Positions 24,672 through 33,855 are shown, numbered from the stretch's first letter. The stretch: DNA of 64,000 nt from an uncultured Lachnospiraceae bacterium (GCA_900549995.1 URQQ01000002.1:131472-195471); one strand, 5' to 3'. The notes: generated by a model not told the origin, from the sequence alone. Numbers and translations are program-made.

Positions 24672-25487
24672 TTATTTTTTTATCAAATGCACCCTGATCT
24701 CACAGTAGTAATCATTAATATAATCAAACAGCTGAAGTCCAAGCTCCTCAGCATAGACAGCGTCCGTCGTGTAACCATTCTCTTCCATCCACTCAAGAAC
24801 AGGCGTAAAGTCCGTTGTCTCTTCAATGATACGTACAATACAGACAGCATAATCCCCCTCCGGCAAAGTATACAGATTCTCCGGTTTTGTATGGGTATAA
24901 CGGCAATTTCTGATCTTTAAGTACTCCCTGAGCTTGTATACATTTCCCTTTTCCATCTCCTCCAGGTCAATCATATACCCGTATTTCCGCTGTATCGTTC
25001 CGGCATATTCCAGTTCATCTTTTGCCGCCTCCTGCATATTGGCATGGTAAGACGCAGCATCCCTTTTCATCTGTCCTGCAATGACAATCTCCTCTTTCAG
25101 CCATTTCTTCTGAACATCATTTAAGTTAACCCCCTTAGAAATCCGATGGTTTTCCCGGTCATACCATTTGATATCATCCGCCACCTGCTGATAATACCGG
25201 CTCAGCCGCAATGCTTCATTCCGATACTCTAACAAAAGCTCTGTTATCTTCGCATTATCATGAAGGTCCAGAATCTGCTTTACTTTATCAAGCGGTACAC
25301 TCAATTTCCGGCAGGTGGCAATGATATCCAGCTGCCACAGGTTAAACCTTGAATAGTACCTGTACTGATTATTTTCATCAATATAATCCGGCACCAGCAG
25401 TCCTGTTTTACTGTAAAAATGCAGTGTATCCTTTGAGATACCAGTGATTTTACTGACCTCACCGATCAGATAATACCCTTCCTTCAT
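24672..25487 (-). CDS. MerR-family regulator, probable activator of the MATE gene
   Basis: A 271-residue MerR regulator. The helix-turn-helix lies in YYLIGEVSKITGISKDTLHF and the wing in NQYRYYSRFNLW; a long coiled helix follows (about 75-130). The C-terminal 150 residues resemble the BmrR/GyrI effector domain. It precedes the MATE gene by 66 bp on the same strand. It has its own promoter (TTGTAT and TATGAT, 17 bp apart) with a short inverted repeat in the leader. The arrangement matches multidrug sensors that activate an adjacent exporter; the ligand is unknown. Confidence 0.88.
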   Translation of the reverse strand: MKEGYYLIGEVSKITGISKDTLHFYSKTGLLVPDYIDENNQYRYYSRFNLWQLDIIATCRKLSVPLDKVKQILDLHDNAKITELLLEYRNEALRLSRYYQQVADDIKWYDRENHRISKGVNLNDVQKKWLKEEIVIAGQMKRDAASYHANMQEAAKDELEYAGTIQRKYGYMIDLEEMEKGNVYKLREYLKIRNCRYTHTKPENLYTLPEGDYAVCIVRIIEETTDFTPVLEWMEENGYTTDAVYAEELGLQLFDYINDYYCEIRVHLIKK

Positions 25488-25521
25488 CGTCTGTTCCCCC
25501 TTGACATTTTAGATGTCACCT

Positions 25522-25550
25522 ATCATACCTCAGAATTATTTCCTATACAA
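25522..25550 (-). promoter_or_regulatory. Promoter of the MATE-linked MerR gene
   Basis: On the minus strand TTGTAT (25545-25550), 17 bp, and TATGAT (25522-25527). Just downstream an inverted repeat GACAT/ATGTC (25503-25507 and 25513-25517) sits in the leader, close to the start codon, and may be an operator. Confidence 0.65.
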
Positions 25551-25649
25551 GTTCAAACACGCCCTAATTTCCAGACAGGCAATATTCACAAAAATATCAT
25601 CTGAAATTTGGGAAAAACAGAGAAAGATAATGTATGGCAAATCCTCTAA

Positions 25650-25678
25650 TTGACTTCCTTTTGCCGCCGTGATATGAT
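25650..25678 (+). promoter_or_regulatory. Promoter of the beta-glucoside PTS operon
   Basis: TTGACT (25650-25655), 17-bp spacer, TATGAT (25673-25678). Transcription would start near 25685, just before the RNA antiterminator sequence. Confidence 0.8.
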
Positions 25679-25691
25679 CTCGTTGTAAACA

Positions 25692-25783
25692 GGATAGTGA
25701 TTGCGTAAGCAAGCTAAACCTATATGTAGAGATATATTTGAAAGCAGCATCTTTCAGATTTATTTGTGCGTATAGGTTTTTTT
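25692..25783 (+). promoter_or_regulatory. RAT antiterminator overlapping an intrinsic terminator (LicT/BglG type)
   Basis: Bases 25692-25720 match the 29-nt ribonucleic antiterminator: GGAT at the start, the GC stem (TTGC, loop GTAA, GCAA) and AAACC at the end. The AAACCTATA at its 3' edge (25717-25725) pairs with TATAGGTTT (25771-25779) followed by T residues, forming a terminator that is mutually exclusive with the RAT. The LicT-type protein encoded just downstream should bind the RAT and permit read-through when its substrate is present. Confidence 0.88.
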
Positions 25784-25888
25784 ATTTCCACAGGAAGCGG
25801 GTCAAAGTCAGGCTTCCTGACTCTGGCAGCTGCTGCAAGTGTCTTAACTTCCAAAATAATAATATTAACCAGACAAGGGGGAACGAAA

Positions 25889-26734
25889 ATGAACATATTT
25901 AAAGTCCTAAACAACAATGTGGCAGTTGTTCTGGATGAGAAAAACCAGGAAAAAATTGTCATGGGGAAGGGACTCTGTTTTAAGAAAAGAGCCGGCGACA
26001 AAATCGAAAATGCTCTCATTGACAAGACCTTTTCTCTCTCCGCCTCAGAAGCCCGCAACAAATTCCAGGTGCTGATTCAGGATGTACCTATGGAACATAT
26101 CATCATTGGGGAGGAAATCATCTCAGAGGCCAAAACCAGACTTGGAAAAAAATTGAACGACATGGTTTATATCTCTTTAATTGACCACGTCCATACTTCC
26201 ATTGTCCGGTATCTGGATGGCATTACTGTAAAAAATGTTCTGCTGTGGGATATCCGGAGATTTTACAGAGATGAATTTCAGCTTGGGCTGTGGGCACTTG
26301 ATCTGGTGGAACACAAGTGTAAAGTCCGGCTTCCGGAAGATGAGGCAGGTTTTATCGCCCTACATCTTGCCAACGCCCAGATGGATCAGGAAGTCATGCA
26401 CAACATGTATGAAATCACGCGGATCATGCAGGAGATCGTCAATCTTGTTAAATACTTTTTTCATATTGAATTCAATGAAGATGATGTCTACTATTACCGC
26501 TTCATCACACATTTGAAATTTTTTGCACAACGCCTGATTGAACATAAAACATATGAGGAAGAAGATAATGAAGACCTGTGGGAAGTCATCCGGTCAAAAT
26601 ATCCGAAAGCCTATCAATGTGTAGAGAAGATCACACAGTTCATAGCAAAAAAATATGACTATCAACTGTCAAAAGATGAACAGCTCTATCTGACCATTCA
26701 TATTGAACGTGTCATTAACAATACTGCAAAGTAA
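25889..26734 (+). CDS. licT: BglG/LicT-family transcriptional antiterminator
   Basis: A 281-residue antiterminator: an N-terminal RNA-binding CAT domain (MNIFKVLNNNVAVV and VMGKGLCFKKRAGD, residues 1-55), then two PTS regulation domains. Conserved histidines appear in IDHVHTSIVRY (PRD1), FIALHLANA, and YLTIHIERV near the C-terminus (PRD2). In this family the PTS permease inhibits the protein by phosphorylating PRD1, and HPr activates it through PRD2. The start at 25889 is set by GGGGGAA and by alignment with LicT; the longer frame would read into the leader. It heads the beta-glucoside PTS operon. Confidence 0.93.
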   Translation: MNIFKVLNNNVAVVLDEKNQEKIVMGKGLCFKKRAGDKIENALIDKTFSLSASEARNKFQVLIQDVPMEHIIIGEEIISEAKTRLGKKLNDMVYISLIDHVHTSIVRYLDGITVKNVLLWDIRRFYRDEFQLGLWALDLVEHKCKVRLPEDEAGFIALHLANAQMDQEVMHNMYEITRIMQEIVNLVKYFFHIEFNEDDVYYYRFITHLKFFAQRLIEHKTYEEEDNEDLWEVIRSKYPKAYQCVEKITQFIAKKYDYQLSKDEQLYLTIHIERVINNTAK

Positions 26735-26756
26735 TAGAGGTACCATAACCACACCA

Positions 26757-26783
26757 GGATGGTGACATTTAGTTGGCCAAACC
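26757..26783 (+). promoter_or_regulatory. RAT-like sequence in front of the EII gene
   Basis: A 27-nt segment begins GGATGGTGAC and ends TTGGCCAAACC, which keeps the conserved GGAT, GTnAC, GGC and AAACC blocks of an antiterminator but is two bases short. I see no terminator after it, so it may be degenerate, a binding decoy, or chance. Confidence 0.35.
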
Positions 26784-26828
26784 TTCATAGTGTAACTATC
26801 ACAAAAACTACTGATGGAGGAAGGAAGA

Positions 26829-28778
26829 ATGGGTAAGTATGAAACTCTGGCAAAAGAAATTGTCAGAAATGTAGGAGGAAAAGAAAACGTCAGCAGTCTG
26901 ACGCACTGTATCACAAGGCTTCGCTTTAAGCTTGAAGACGAAAGCAAAGCAAATGACGAAGTCCTGAAAAATATGGATGGCATCGTTACAGTCATGAAAA
27001 GCGGGGGACAGTATCAGGTTGTAATAGGAAACCATGTTCCCGATGTATACGCGGATGTAATGCCGCTTCTGGAACTTTCTGAAGGGGAAGCCGAAAAAGA
27101 GACGAAAGACACCTCGGGAAATCTCTTCAACCGGGCAATCGATGTCATCTCAGGGATCTTCCAGCCAATTCTTGGAATTATGGCTGCCTGTGGTATGGTA
27201 AAAGGTTTAAATGCTTTGTTTGTAGCACTTGGCCTGTATACAGATGGCACAGGTGTCTATCTGATTCTGAACGCCATCGGCGATGGCCTGTTTCACTATA
27301 TGCCGCTGTTTCTCGGCTACACCGCAGCTAAGAAATTTCACTTAAAACCGATGCTCGGACTCGTAATCGGCGCGATTATGTGTTATCCGACTATCCAGAA
27401 TACGGCACTGTCAGCCGGAGGGGATGTCCTTTATACACTGTTTGGCGGGTCAATGTTTGAATCCAAAGTATATACTGACTTTCTTGGAATCCCGCTCATT
27501 TCCATGGACTACACGGGTACTGTTATTCCGGTGATCTTCGTTGTATACTTTGCTTCTAAATGCGAAAAGTTATTTAAAAAAATAATTCCGGATCTGGTCA
27601 GCTTTTTCTTCGTGCCCATGCTCACACTGATCATTGCAATTCCGGTTGGTCTCCTTGTGATCGGACCTGTAGCATCCTTTGGTTCCAGTATCATTGCCAC
27701 AGCAGTCATCACCGTCCGCGACTTCAGTCCGATGCTGGCCGGGGCAATCGTAGGCTTAACCTGGCAGATTCTCGTCATCTTCGGCCTGCACTGGGGTTTT
27801 ATTCCAGTGTACATCAATAATATTATGACCAATGGTTATGACAATGTAATGATGCCGTTTTTTGCCTGTACCTTTGCAACCTCAGCCGTAGTCCTTGCAA
27901 TCTTTTTTAAAACAAAAGACAGACAGCTGAAAGAGATGGCGCTGCCTAACTTCCTCTCCGGTATCTTTGGTGTCACGGAACCGGCCATTTACGGGATTCT
28001 GCTTCCGTTGAAAAAGCCATTTATCATCAGCTGTATTGCCGGCGGTATCGGCGGCGGTTTCCTTGGTGCATTCAACTTCCGTAAATTCATGATGGGCGGC
28101 ATGGGAATCTTTGAATTCCCGGCAATGATCGAACCTGACGGAAGTCTGGGTAACCTGACAATTGCAGTCATTGGCGTAATACTTACCATGATTATTGCAT
28201 TTGCGGCGACCATGATTCTCTATAAAGATGATACCAAAACCGTTGAAAGCGTAACAGAAACTAATCCCGAGCCTGCTTTGGTCCCCGTGAAAACTGAAAC
28301 GGATACACCTGCAGGGATCTTAAAACAATTAGAAATTGCAAGCCCGATCAAAGGGAAAGTCTTAGCACTTTCCTCCATCCACGATGACGCCTTCGCCTCC
28401 GGTGTTCTCGGGAAAGGTACCGCCATCCTTCCAGAAGAAGGCAGTGTATATGCCCCGGCCGACGGAACGGTCTCCACACTGTTCCCAACACTCCATGCAC
28501 TTGGTATGGAAACTGACCAGGGGGCGGAAATCCTCATCCACATCGGACTGGACACCGTACAGCTTGAAGGTGAAGGATTTAAAGCCCATGTAACTCAGGG
28601 CGATCATGTGAAAAAGGGCCAGCTTCTGATCACCTTTGACAAAGAGTTTATCGAGAGCAAAGGTTACTGCATGGAAACTCCAATCATTGTTACCAACTCA
28701 GATAATTTCCTCGATGTGGCAACGCTTGCAAAAGAGCAGGTAAATCCAGGAGAAACCCTTCTGAAGATTTTAAGTTAA
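26829..28778 (+). CDS. bglF: Beta-glucoside PTS permease, fused EIIBCA
   Basis: A 649-residue PTS permease in the order B-C-A. The IIB domain starts the protein and has its phosphocysteine Cys27 in THCITRLRF. The membrane IIC domain (about 100-480) has roughly ten segments and the ITEPAIYG-like VTEPAIYG motif. The IIA domain follows a linker and carries the phosphohistidine near 571 in ILIHIGLDTV. It imports and phosphorylates a beta-glucoside such as salicin, arbutin or cellobiose. The start at 26829 is chosen over 26814 because GGAGGAAGG would otherwise lie inside the gene. The 6-phospho-beta-glucosidase gene follows after 11 bp. Confidence 0.94.
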   Translation: MGKYETLAKEIVRNVGGKENVSSLTHCITRLRFKLEDESKANDEVLKNMDGIVTVMKSGGQYQVVIGNHVPDVYADVMPLLELSEGEAEKETKDTSGNLFNRAIDVISGIFQPILGIMAACGMVKGLNALFVALGLYTDGTGVYLILNAIGDGLFHYMPLFLGYTAAKKFHLKPMLGLVIGAIMCYPTIQNTALSAGGDVLYTLFGGSMFESKVYTDFLGIPLISMDYTGTVIPVIFVVYFASKCEKLFKKIIPDLVSFFFVPMLTLIIAIPVGLLVIGPVASFGSSIIATAVITVRDFSPMLAGAIVGLTWQILVIFGLHWGFIPVYINNIMTNGYDNVMMPFFACTFATSAVVLAIFFKTKDRQLKEMALPNFLSGIFGVTEPAIYGILLPLKKPFIISCIAGGIGGGFLGAFNFRKFMMGGMGIFEFPAMIEPDGSLGNLTIAVIGVILTMIIAFAATMILYKDDTKTVESVTETNPEPALVPVKTETDTPAGILKQLEIASPIKGKVLALSSIHDDAFASGVLGKGTAILPEEGSVYAPADGTVSTLFPTLHALGMETDQGAEILIHIGLDTVQLEGEGFKAHVTQGDHVKKGQLLITFDKEFIESKGYCMETPIIVTNSDNFLDVATLAKEQVNPGETLLKILS

Positions 28779-28789
28779 GGAGGTTCGTT

Positions 28790-30214
28790 ATGGGATTTCA
28801 GAAGAATTTTCTATGGGGCGGAGCTACCGCTGCCAATCAATGTGAAGGTGGTATTTTCGAAGGGGGAAGAGGACTGGCAAATGTCGATGTATGTCCCTCC
28901 GGCAAAGACAGGAGCGCCGTCATTACCGGGCATAGGAAAATGCTTGAGATGGATGACACACACACTTATCCTTCCTCGGAAGCAATCGACCTGTACCATC
29001 ACTATAAAGAAGATATCCGCCTGTTTGGGGAAATGGGCTTCAAAGTCTACCGGTTAAGCATCGCCTGGACGAGAATTTTCCCCAACGGTGATGAGACAGA
29101 ACCGAAGGAAGAAGGACTTCGTTTCTATGAAGATATCTTCAAAGAATGCCGCAGATATCAGATCAAACCGCTGGTTACAATTTCCCATTTTGACTGTCCG
29201 ATTCATTTGATCCGGCAGTACGGAGGATGGAAAAGCAGACAGATGATTGATTTTTATCTCCATCTCTGCGAGGTATTGTTCACCAGATACCGCAAATATG
29301 TCACACACTGGCTCACCTTTAACGAGATCAATATGATCCTTCATGCTCCGTTTATGGGTGCCGGCATTTATTTTGAAGATGGTGATAACGAGGAGCAGAT
29401 CAAATATCAGGCCGCTCATCATGAACTGGTGGCAAGTGCACTGGCTGTCCGGATGGCCCATGAAATAAATCCGAAAAACAAAGTCGGCTGTATGTTCGCC
29501 GCAGGTTGTGCATACCCGTATACTTGTAAACCAGACGACGTCTGGGAGGCAATGCTCACTGACCAGGAAAATTATTTCTTCGTGGATGTACAGGCGAGAG
29601 GATACTATCCTTCCTATGCAGTCAAACGTCTGAAAAAAAGAAATGTTTTTCCGCAGATGAAACGTGGAGACGATGAAATCCTGCGCGGTTCAACCGTTGA
29701 CTTTATTTCCTTCTCCTATTATAACAGCCGCTGTATCGCAGCTCCCGGAACTGATCAGGAGGAGGCCGAAGGAAACCTGTTTAAATCTGCCAAAAATCCT
29801 TATCTGAAGTTCAGCGAGTGGGGATGGCCCATTGATCCACTCGGACTTCGCATCACTTTAAACCAGGTATACGACCGCTACCAGAAACCTCTTTTTATCG
29901 TGGAAAACGGGCTTGGTGCACTCGATACCCCGGACAAAAACGGCTACGTAGAAGATGACTACCGCATCAACTACCTCAGAGAGCACATCCTTGCAATGAA
30001 AGCCGCGGTTGAAGAAGACGGAGTTGATCTGATGGGTTATACCTCCTGGGCACCGATTGACCTGATCAGTGCTGGAAGCGGAGAGATGAAAAAGCGCTAT
30101 GGATTTATCTATGTGGATAAGCAGGAGGACGGAAGCGGATCACTGGCGAGGAAAAAGAAAAAATCATTTTACTGGTACAAACACGTAATCGAAACCAATG
30201 GAGAATCAATCTAA
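28790..30214 (+). CDS. 6-phospho-beta-glucosidase, glycoside hydrolase family 1
   Basis: A 474-residue family GH1 enzyme. The acid/base glutamate is Glu179 in TFNEI and the nucleophile is Glu372 in IVENGLG. The late SGEMKKRYGFIYVD stretch holds the Ser, Lys and Tyr that bind the 6-phosphate, which separates phospho-beta-glucosidases from plain ones. It cleaves the phosphorylated beta-glucoside imported by the preceding EII to glucose 6-phosphate and an aglycone or glucose. It is intracellular, without a signal peptide. AAGGAGG precedes the start. Confidence 0.95.
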   Translation: MGFQKNFLWGGATAANQCEGGIFEGGRGLANVDVCPSGKDRSAVITGHRKMLEMDDTHTYPSSEAIDLYHHYKEDIRLFGEMGFKVYRLSIAWTRIFPNGDETEPKEEGLRFYEDIFKECRRYQIKPLVTISHFDCPIHLIRQYGGWKSRQMIDFYLHLCEVLFTRYRKYVTHWLTFNEINMILHAPFMGAGIYFEDGDNEEQIKYQAAHHELVASALAVRMAHEINPKNKVGCMFAAGCAYPYTCKPDDVWEAMLTDQENYFFVDVQARGYYPSYAVKRLKKRNVFPQMKRGDDEILRGSTVDFISFSYYNSRCIAAPGTDQEEAEGNLFKSAKNPYLKFSEWGWPIDPLGLRITLNQVYDRYQKPLFIVENGLGALDTPDKNGYVEDDYRINYLREHILAMKAAVEEDGVDLMGYTSWAPIDLISAGSGEMKKRYGFIYVDKQEDGSGSLARKKKKSFYWYKHVIETNGESI

Positions 30215-30228
30215 AAGGAGAATATGAA

Positions 30229-30486
30229 ATGAAAACATTCAGTTATGTCATTAAAGATAAAGTAGGAATTCACGCAAGACCGGCAGGAATGCTTGTGAAA
30301 GAAGCAAAAAAATATGAAAGCCAGATTAAGGTTCATAAAGACGATAAGTCAGCCGAGGCAACAAAACTTATGGCTCTCATGGGGCTTGGTGTGAAATGTG
30401 GTCAGACAGTGGACATTGAAATTGCAGGTTCAGATGAAGAAACTGCTTATGAAGGCATTAAATCATTCTTTGAAACAAACTTATAA
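30229..30486 (+). CDS. HPr-like phosphocarrier with Lys at the regulatory position 46
   Basis: An 85-residue HPr with the phospho-acceptor His15 in GIHARPAG. Aligned to B. subtilis HPr (LKSIMGVMSLG), the corresponding stretch is TKLMALMGLG, so the regulatory Ser46 is replaced by Lys46. Such a protein could pass phosphate from Enzyme I to EII but could not be phosphorylated by HPr kinase nor act with CcpA in catabolite repression in the normal way. It lies between the GH1 and Enzyme I genes, with AAAAGGAG upstream. It looks like an operon-dedicated HPr paralogue and not the housekeeping copy. Confidence 0.9.
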   Translation: MKTFSYVIKDKVGIHARPAGMLVKEAKKYESQIKVHKDDKSAEATKLMALMGLGVKCGQTVDIEIAGSDEETAYEGIKSFFETNL

Positions 30487-30498
30487 AAAGACAACGGG

Positions 30499-30529
30499 GC
30501 CGGACTTTTGCATATATTAAAGTCTGGCT
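30499..30529 (+). terminator. Intercistronic hairpin between the HPr and Enzyme I genes
   Basis: CCGGACTTT (from 30500) pairs with AAAGTCTGG (30519-30527, one G-U pair). The following CTCTATTTCT is only weakly T-rich, so partial termination or mRNA stabilisation of the HPr part is likelier than full stop. Confidence 0.5.
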
Positions 30530-30550
30530 CTATTTCTACAGGAGGATCTT

Positions 30551-32221
30551 ATGTTAAATTTATCTGGAAAATCAGTCTATAATGGAATCACCATCGGCCC
30601 GGCCGTGGTGTTAAAAAATAATGGCCGTCAGGTGATACGAAAAAAAATTGAAGATGCAGAAACAGAAATCTCAAGACTTAAGGCTGCCGGTATACTTGCC
30701 CATGAGCAGCTTAAATGCCTGTATGAAAAGGCTGTGAAAGAAGTCGGTGAAAACAGTGCTGCAATTTTCGAAGTACATCAGATGATGCTTGAAGATGAGG
30801 ATTATCTGGATGCCATCCACAACATGATTCGTACAGAGATGGTAAATGCTGAGTATGCCACAGCCGTGACCGGGGATAATTTCGCCGAAATGTTCGCCAA
30901 TATGGATGATGACTACATGAAAGCCAGAGCCGCAGATGTCAAAGACATCTCCGACCGCCTGATCCGTAATCTGGACGGTTCACAGGATACCGACCTTCGT
31001 TCCATGGAGCCGTCCATTATCATTGCCGATGACCTGAGCCCAAGCGAGACAGTACAGTTGGATAAAGATAAAATTCTGGCTTTCGTGACGGTTCATGGTT
31101 CCTCAAATTCTCACACCGCAATCCTTGCCCGAATGATGAATATTCCTGCACTTATTCAGGTTCCTGTAAATCTTGATGAAATACATAATGGAATGACAGT
31201 TATTGTGGATGGCTTTCAAGATCAGGTGATTTTTGAACCCACTGAGGAGATTCGTGCCAAGACTGCACAGCGCATTCTGGAAGAAGACGAAAAAATAAAG
31301 CTTCTGCAGACACTGAAGGGCAAAGAAAATATAACTCTGGATGGCAGAAAAATAAACATCTATGCGAATATCGGAAGCGTCGGTGACGTCGGATACGCTC
31401 TCTCAAATGATGCCGGAGGCATCGGTCTGTTCCGCAGTGAGTTCCTGTATCTTGGAAGGTCAGATTCTCCAACCGAAGAAGAACAGTTTCAGGCATATCG
31501 TCAGGTAGTAAAAAACATGGCCGGGAAAAAGGTCATCATCCGGACACTGGATATTGGTGCCGACAAACAGGCCGATTACCTGAATCTTGGCAAAGAAGAG
31601 AATCCCGCCATGGGTTACCGGGCCATCCGCATCTGCCTGACACAGCCCGATATTTTCAAAACCCAGATACGGGCATTACTCCGTGCTGCTGCGTTCGGCA
31701 ATCTTTCTATTATGTATCCAATGATTACATCCGTAGAGGAAGTACAACAAATACGGCAAATCGTTATGAAAGTCCAAAAAGAACTGGAAGAAGCCCAGGT
31801 GCCTTACAAGCTCCCGGAACAGGGCATCATGATCGAGACCCCGGCTGCCGTCATGATCAGCGACGAACTGGCAAGAGAAGTGGATTTCTTCAGTATCGGG
31901 ACAAATGACCTGACCCAGTACACTCTTGCAGTTGACCGGCAGAATGAGAAACTGGATGCCTTTTATAATCCCCACCATAAAGCAATTCTCAAAATGATTC
32001 AAATGACAATCGACAACGCCCACCAATATGGCAAATGGGTCGGCATCTGCGGGGAGCTGGCATCCGATCTGGAACTCACCGGGGAGTTTGTCCGCATGGG
32101 CGTCGACGAACTTTCTGTTGCTCCTTCAATGGTATTAATGCTCCGAAAACAGATCCGGGAAATGCAGGCAATTTCAGGGAAACGTGAAAACTTTTGTAAT
32201 GATCACCCTGCTGACTCTTGA
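30551..32221 (+). CDS. ptsI: PTS Enzyme I (phosphoenolpyruvate-protein phosphotransferase)
   Basis: A 556-residue Enzyme I, close to the usual ~570. The phospho-histidine is His188 in GSSNSHTAILARMM, a variant of the usual GGRTSHSAI motif. The PEP-binding barrel has GIGLFRSEFLY, GYRAIRICL, FSIGTNDLTQY and the catalytic-cysteine motif GICGELASD. It starts the phosphorelay from PEP to HPr to EII. As the last gene of a PTS operon next to its own HPr, it appears to serve this transport system specifically. The variant His motif and the short spacing support a diverged paralogue. Confidence 0.93.
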   Translation: MLNLSGKSVYNGITIGPAVVLKNNGRQVIRKKIEDAETEISRLKAAGILAHEQLKCLYEKAVKEVGENSAAIFEVHQMMLEDEDYLDAIHNMIRTEMVNAEYATAVTGDNFAEMFANMDDDYMKARAADVKDISDRLIRNLDGSQDTDLRSMEPSIIIADDLSPSETVQLDKDKILAFVTVHGSSNSHTAILARMMNIPALIQVPVNLDEIHNGMTVIVDGFQDQVIFEPTEEIRAKTAQRILEEDEKIKLLQTLKGKENITLDGRKINIYANIGSVGDVGYALSNDAGGIGLFRSEFLYLGRSDSPTEEEQFQAYRQVVKNMAGKKVIIRTLDIGADKQADYLNLGKEENPAMGYRAIRICLTQPDIFKTQIRALLRAAAFGNLSIMYPMITSVEEVQQIRQIVMKVQKELEEAQVPYKLPEQGIMIETPAAVMISDELAREVDFFSIGTNDLTQYTLAVDRQNEKLDAFYNPHHKAILKMIQMTIDNAHQYGKWVGICGELASDLELTGEFVRMGVDELSVAPSMVLMLRKQIREMQAISGKRENFCNDHPADS

Positions 32222-32280
32222 TGTTTTCATCTCATATGGAGTATACTGTCTGAAATACAACAAGACAGGAGGCTGCTGAC

Positions 32281-33855
32281 ATGTCGATTACCGTAAGAGA
32301 AGCACTTCAATTAAAGGAACTCAATGAATGCCATCTGATTGCAGGCAGAGATGGGCTTGACCGGCAGATTTCATACATTGACAATATGGAAGTTCCCAAC
32401 ATTATTCCATGGCTTCGAAAAGATGAACTGCTTGTCACCACCGCATATGCCGTAAAAGATGACGAAGCTGCAGTTATGGAAATTATCCGGGCACTTTCCG
32501 ATGTAGGCGCGGCCGGAATCGCACTGAAAACGAAATTTCTCGGCAACATTACCCAGAGAATTCAGGAACTGGCTGATGAACTGAAAATCCCGGTCATTGT
32601 GCTTCCCAGAGAAATGGGATTTATTGAGCTGACAACGCCTCTGATGAAAGCGATTGTAGACAGCCAGAGCCGGAAGCTTGAATTTGCCAAAGAAATGAGT
32701 GACAAATTTCTCCAGGCACAGATGGAAGGCGGAAGTTTTCAGGAAATCTGCCAGATTCTTGGAGAACTGGTCTCCTGTCAGGTGTTCATCACCAATACCA
32801 AAGAGGAAATACAATATCAGTATCCGCCAGACAAAGAGAAACCTGCTTCTCTCCCGGCAGACTGGCATCTGGGACATCCCGAAATTCTCCGCCAGGAAAT
32901 CTGCATCAAAAACATGTGTCTCGGATACCTGTACGGCCACAGGCCGGAGGAGGGCTTTGATGAGATGGATCAAATTGCCTTCCGGCAGGGGACAAGCTAC
33001 CTGGCCGTAGAATTTGCCAGACAGATGATGCTGGAAGAGAAAGCCTTCTATCAGGATAACAATTTCTTTCAGGATCTTTTATATGATAATATCTTTTCGG
33101 AAGAAGAAGCCAAGAGCCGTGCAAGGGAACTTCGGTGGCCTGAATTTCCTTACCGGATGGTAGTCTCTGATATTAATGACTTCGAAGGGATCATAAGCGG
33201 CAAAGAAGAACACAAAATCCAGGAAATCAAAGAAGAAATCATTGCCATACATAAAGAAGTATTAAAGAATAAACAACGTTTCTTTCTGGCTGTCAATATC
33301 AGTGACAGTTTCCACTGTCTCTTCCCCAAAGATACCGGCAAAGAAGAACTCCGCAGTTATATGGCGGAACTGAAACAGCAGATGGCCCAGAGACTTCAGA
33401 TCCAGGTGACAACCGGAGTCTCCAGAGAGATCTATAAATTCCAGGATTTCCAGAAGGGATACCGTGAATGCCGCAAGGCTATCCAGATTGGCAGGCATAA
33501 ACTGAGGGCAGACGGCCTGTACTTCATTGATGAACTGGAACTGGAAGAAGCATTTCTTGAACTTGGCAACCTCGAATTCTTCAAAAACTTCGCCAGCGCA
33601 GGAATTAAAGTGCTTGAGGATTATGATCTTGGACACGGAAGCCACCTTCTCGAGACATTGTCTGTCCTGACGGAGCATCTTGGTTCCAGAAAAGAAACTG
33701 CCTCCGCCCTCTACCTGCACCGGAATTCTTTAGCCTACCGTATTGGGCAGATTGAACAATTGACTGGATATGACCTGAATGATGCAAAGACTATTTTTCA
33801 TCTGGGAATGGCAGTAAAAATATGGGAATATATGGAACATCCTGACCCCAAATAG
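32281..33855 (+). CDS. PucR-family transcriptional regulator
   Basis: A 524-residue regulator. The N-terminal ~125 residues form the PucR ligand domain (VREALQLKELNECHLIAG, then DELLVTTAYAVKDDEAAV). A middle GGDEF-like or CdaR region follows, and the C-terminal 60 residues are the PucR helix-turn-helix (TASALYLHRNSLAYRIGQIE). PucR proteins often govern purine, allantoin or amino-acid-derived nitrogen catabolism. The gene directly precedes, in the same direction, the NCS1/nitrilase/DUF1177/AroM operon, so it very likely controls it. AGGAGG lies before the ATG. The ligand is not known. Confidence 0.9.
   Translation: MSITVREALQLKELNECHLIAGRDGLDRQISYIDNMEVPNIIPWLRKDELLVTTAYAVKDDEAAVMEIIRALSDVGAAGIALKTKFLGNITQRIQELADELKIPVIVLPREMGFIELTTPLMKAIVDSQSRKLEFAKEMSDKFLQAQMEGGSFQEICQILGELVSCQVFITNTKEEIQYQYPPDKEKPASLPADWHLGHPEILRQEICIKNMCLGYLYGHRPEEGFDEMDQIAFRQGTSYLAVEFARQMMLEEKAFYQDNNFFQDLLYDNIFSEEEAKSRARELRWPEFPYRMVVSDINDFEGIISGKEEHKIQEIKEEIIAIHKEVLKNKQRFFLAVNISDSFHCLFPKDTGKEELRSYMAELKQQMAQRLQIQVTTGVSREIYKFQDFQKGYRECRKAIQIGRHKLRADGLYFIDELELEEAFLELGNLEFFKNFASAGIKVLEDYDLGHGSHLLETLSVLTEHLGSRKETASALYLHRNSLAYRIGQIEQLTGYDLNDAKTIFHLGMAVKIWEYMEHPDPK

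Larger units (their letters stand above)
25488..25888. other. 401-bp divergent regulatory region between the MerR and LicT genes
   Basis: From left to right it contains the minus-strand promoter of the MerR gene, an unremarkable stretch (25551-25645), the plus-strand promoter of the PTS operon, the RNA antiterminator with its terminator (25692-25783), and about 100 bp of untranslated leader before the LicT start. Confidence 0.75.

Noticed and set aside
28244..28256. cre-like sequence TGAAAGCGTAACA in the EII gene
   Set aside because: Only a partial match to the CcpA box, and it lies deep within coding sequence; chance is sufficient.
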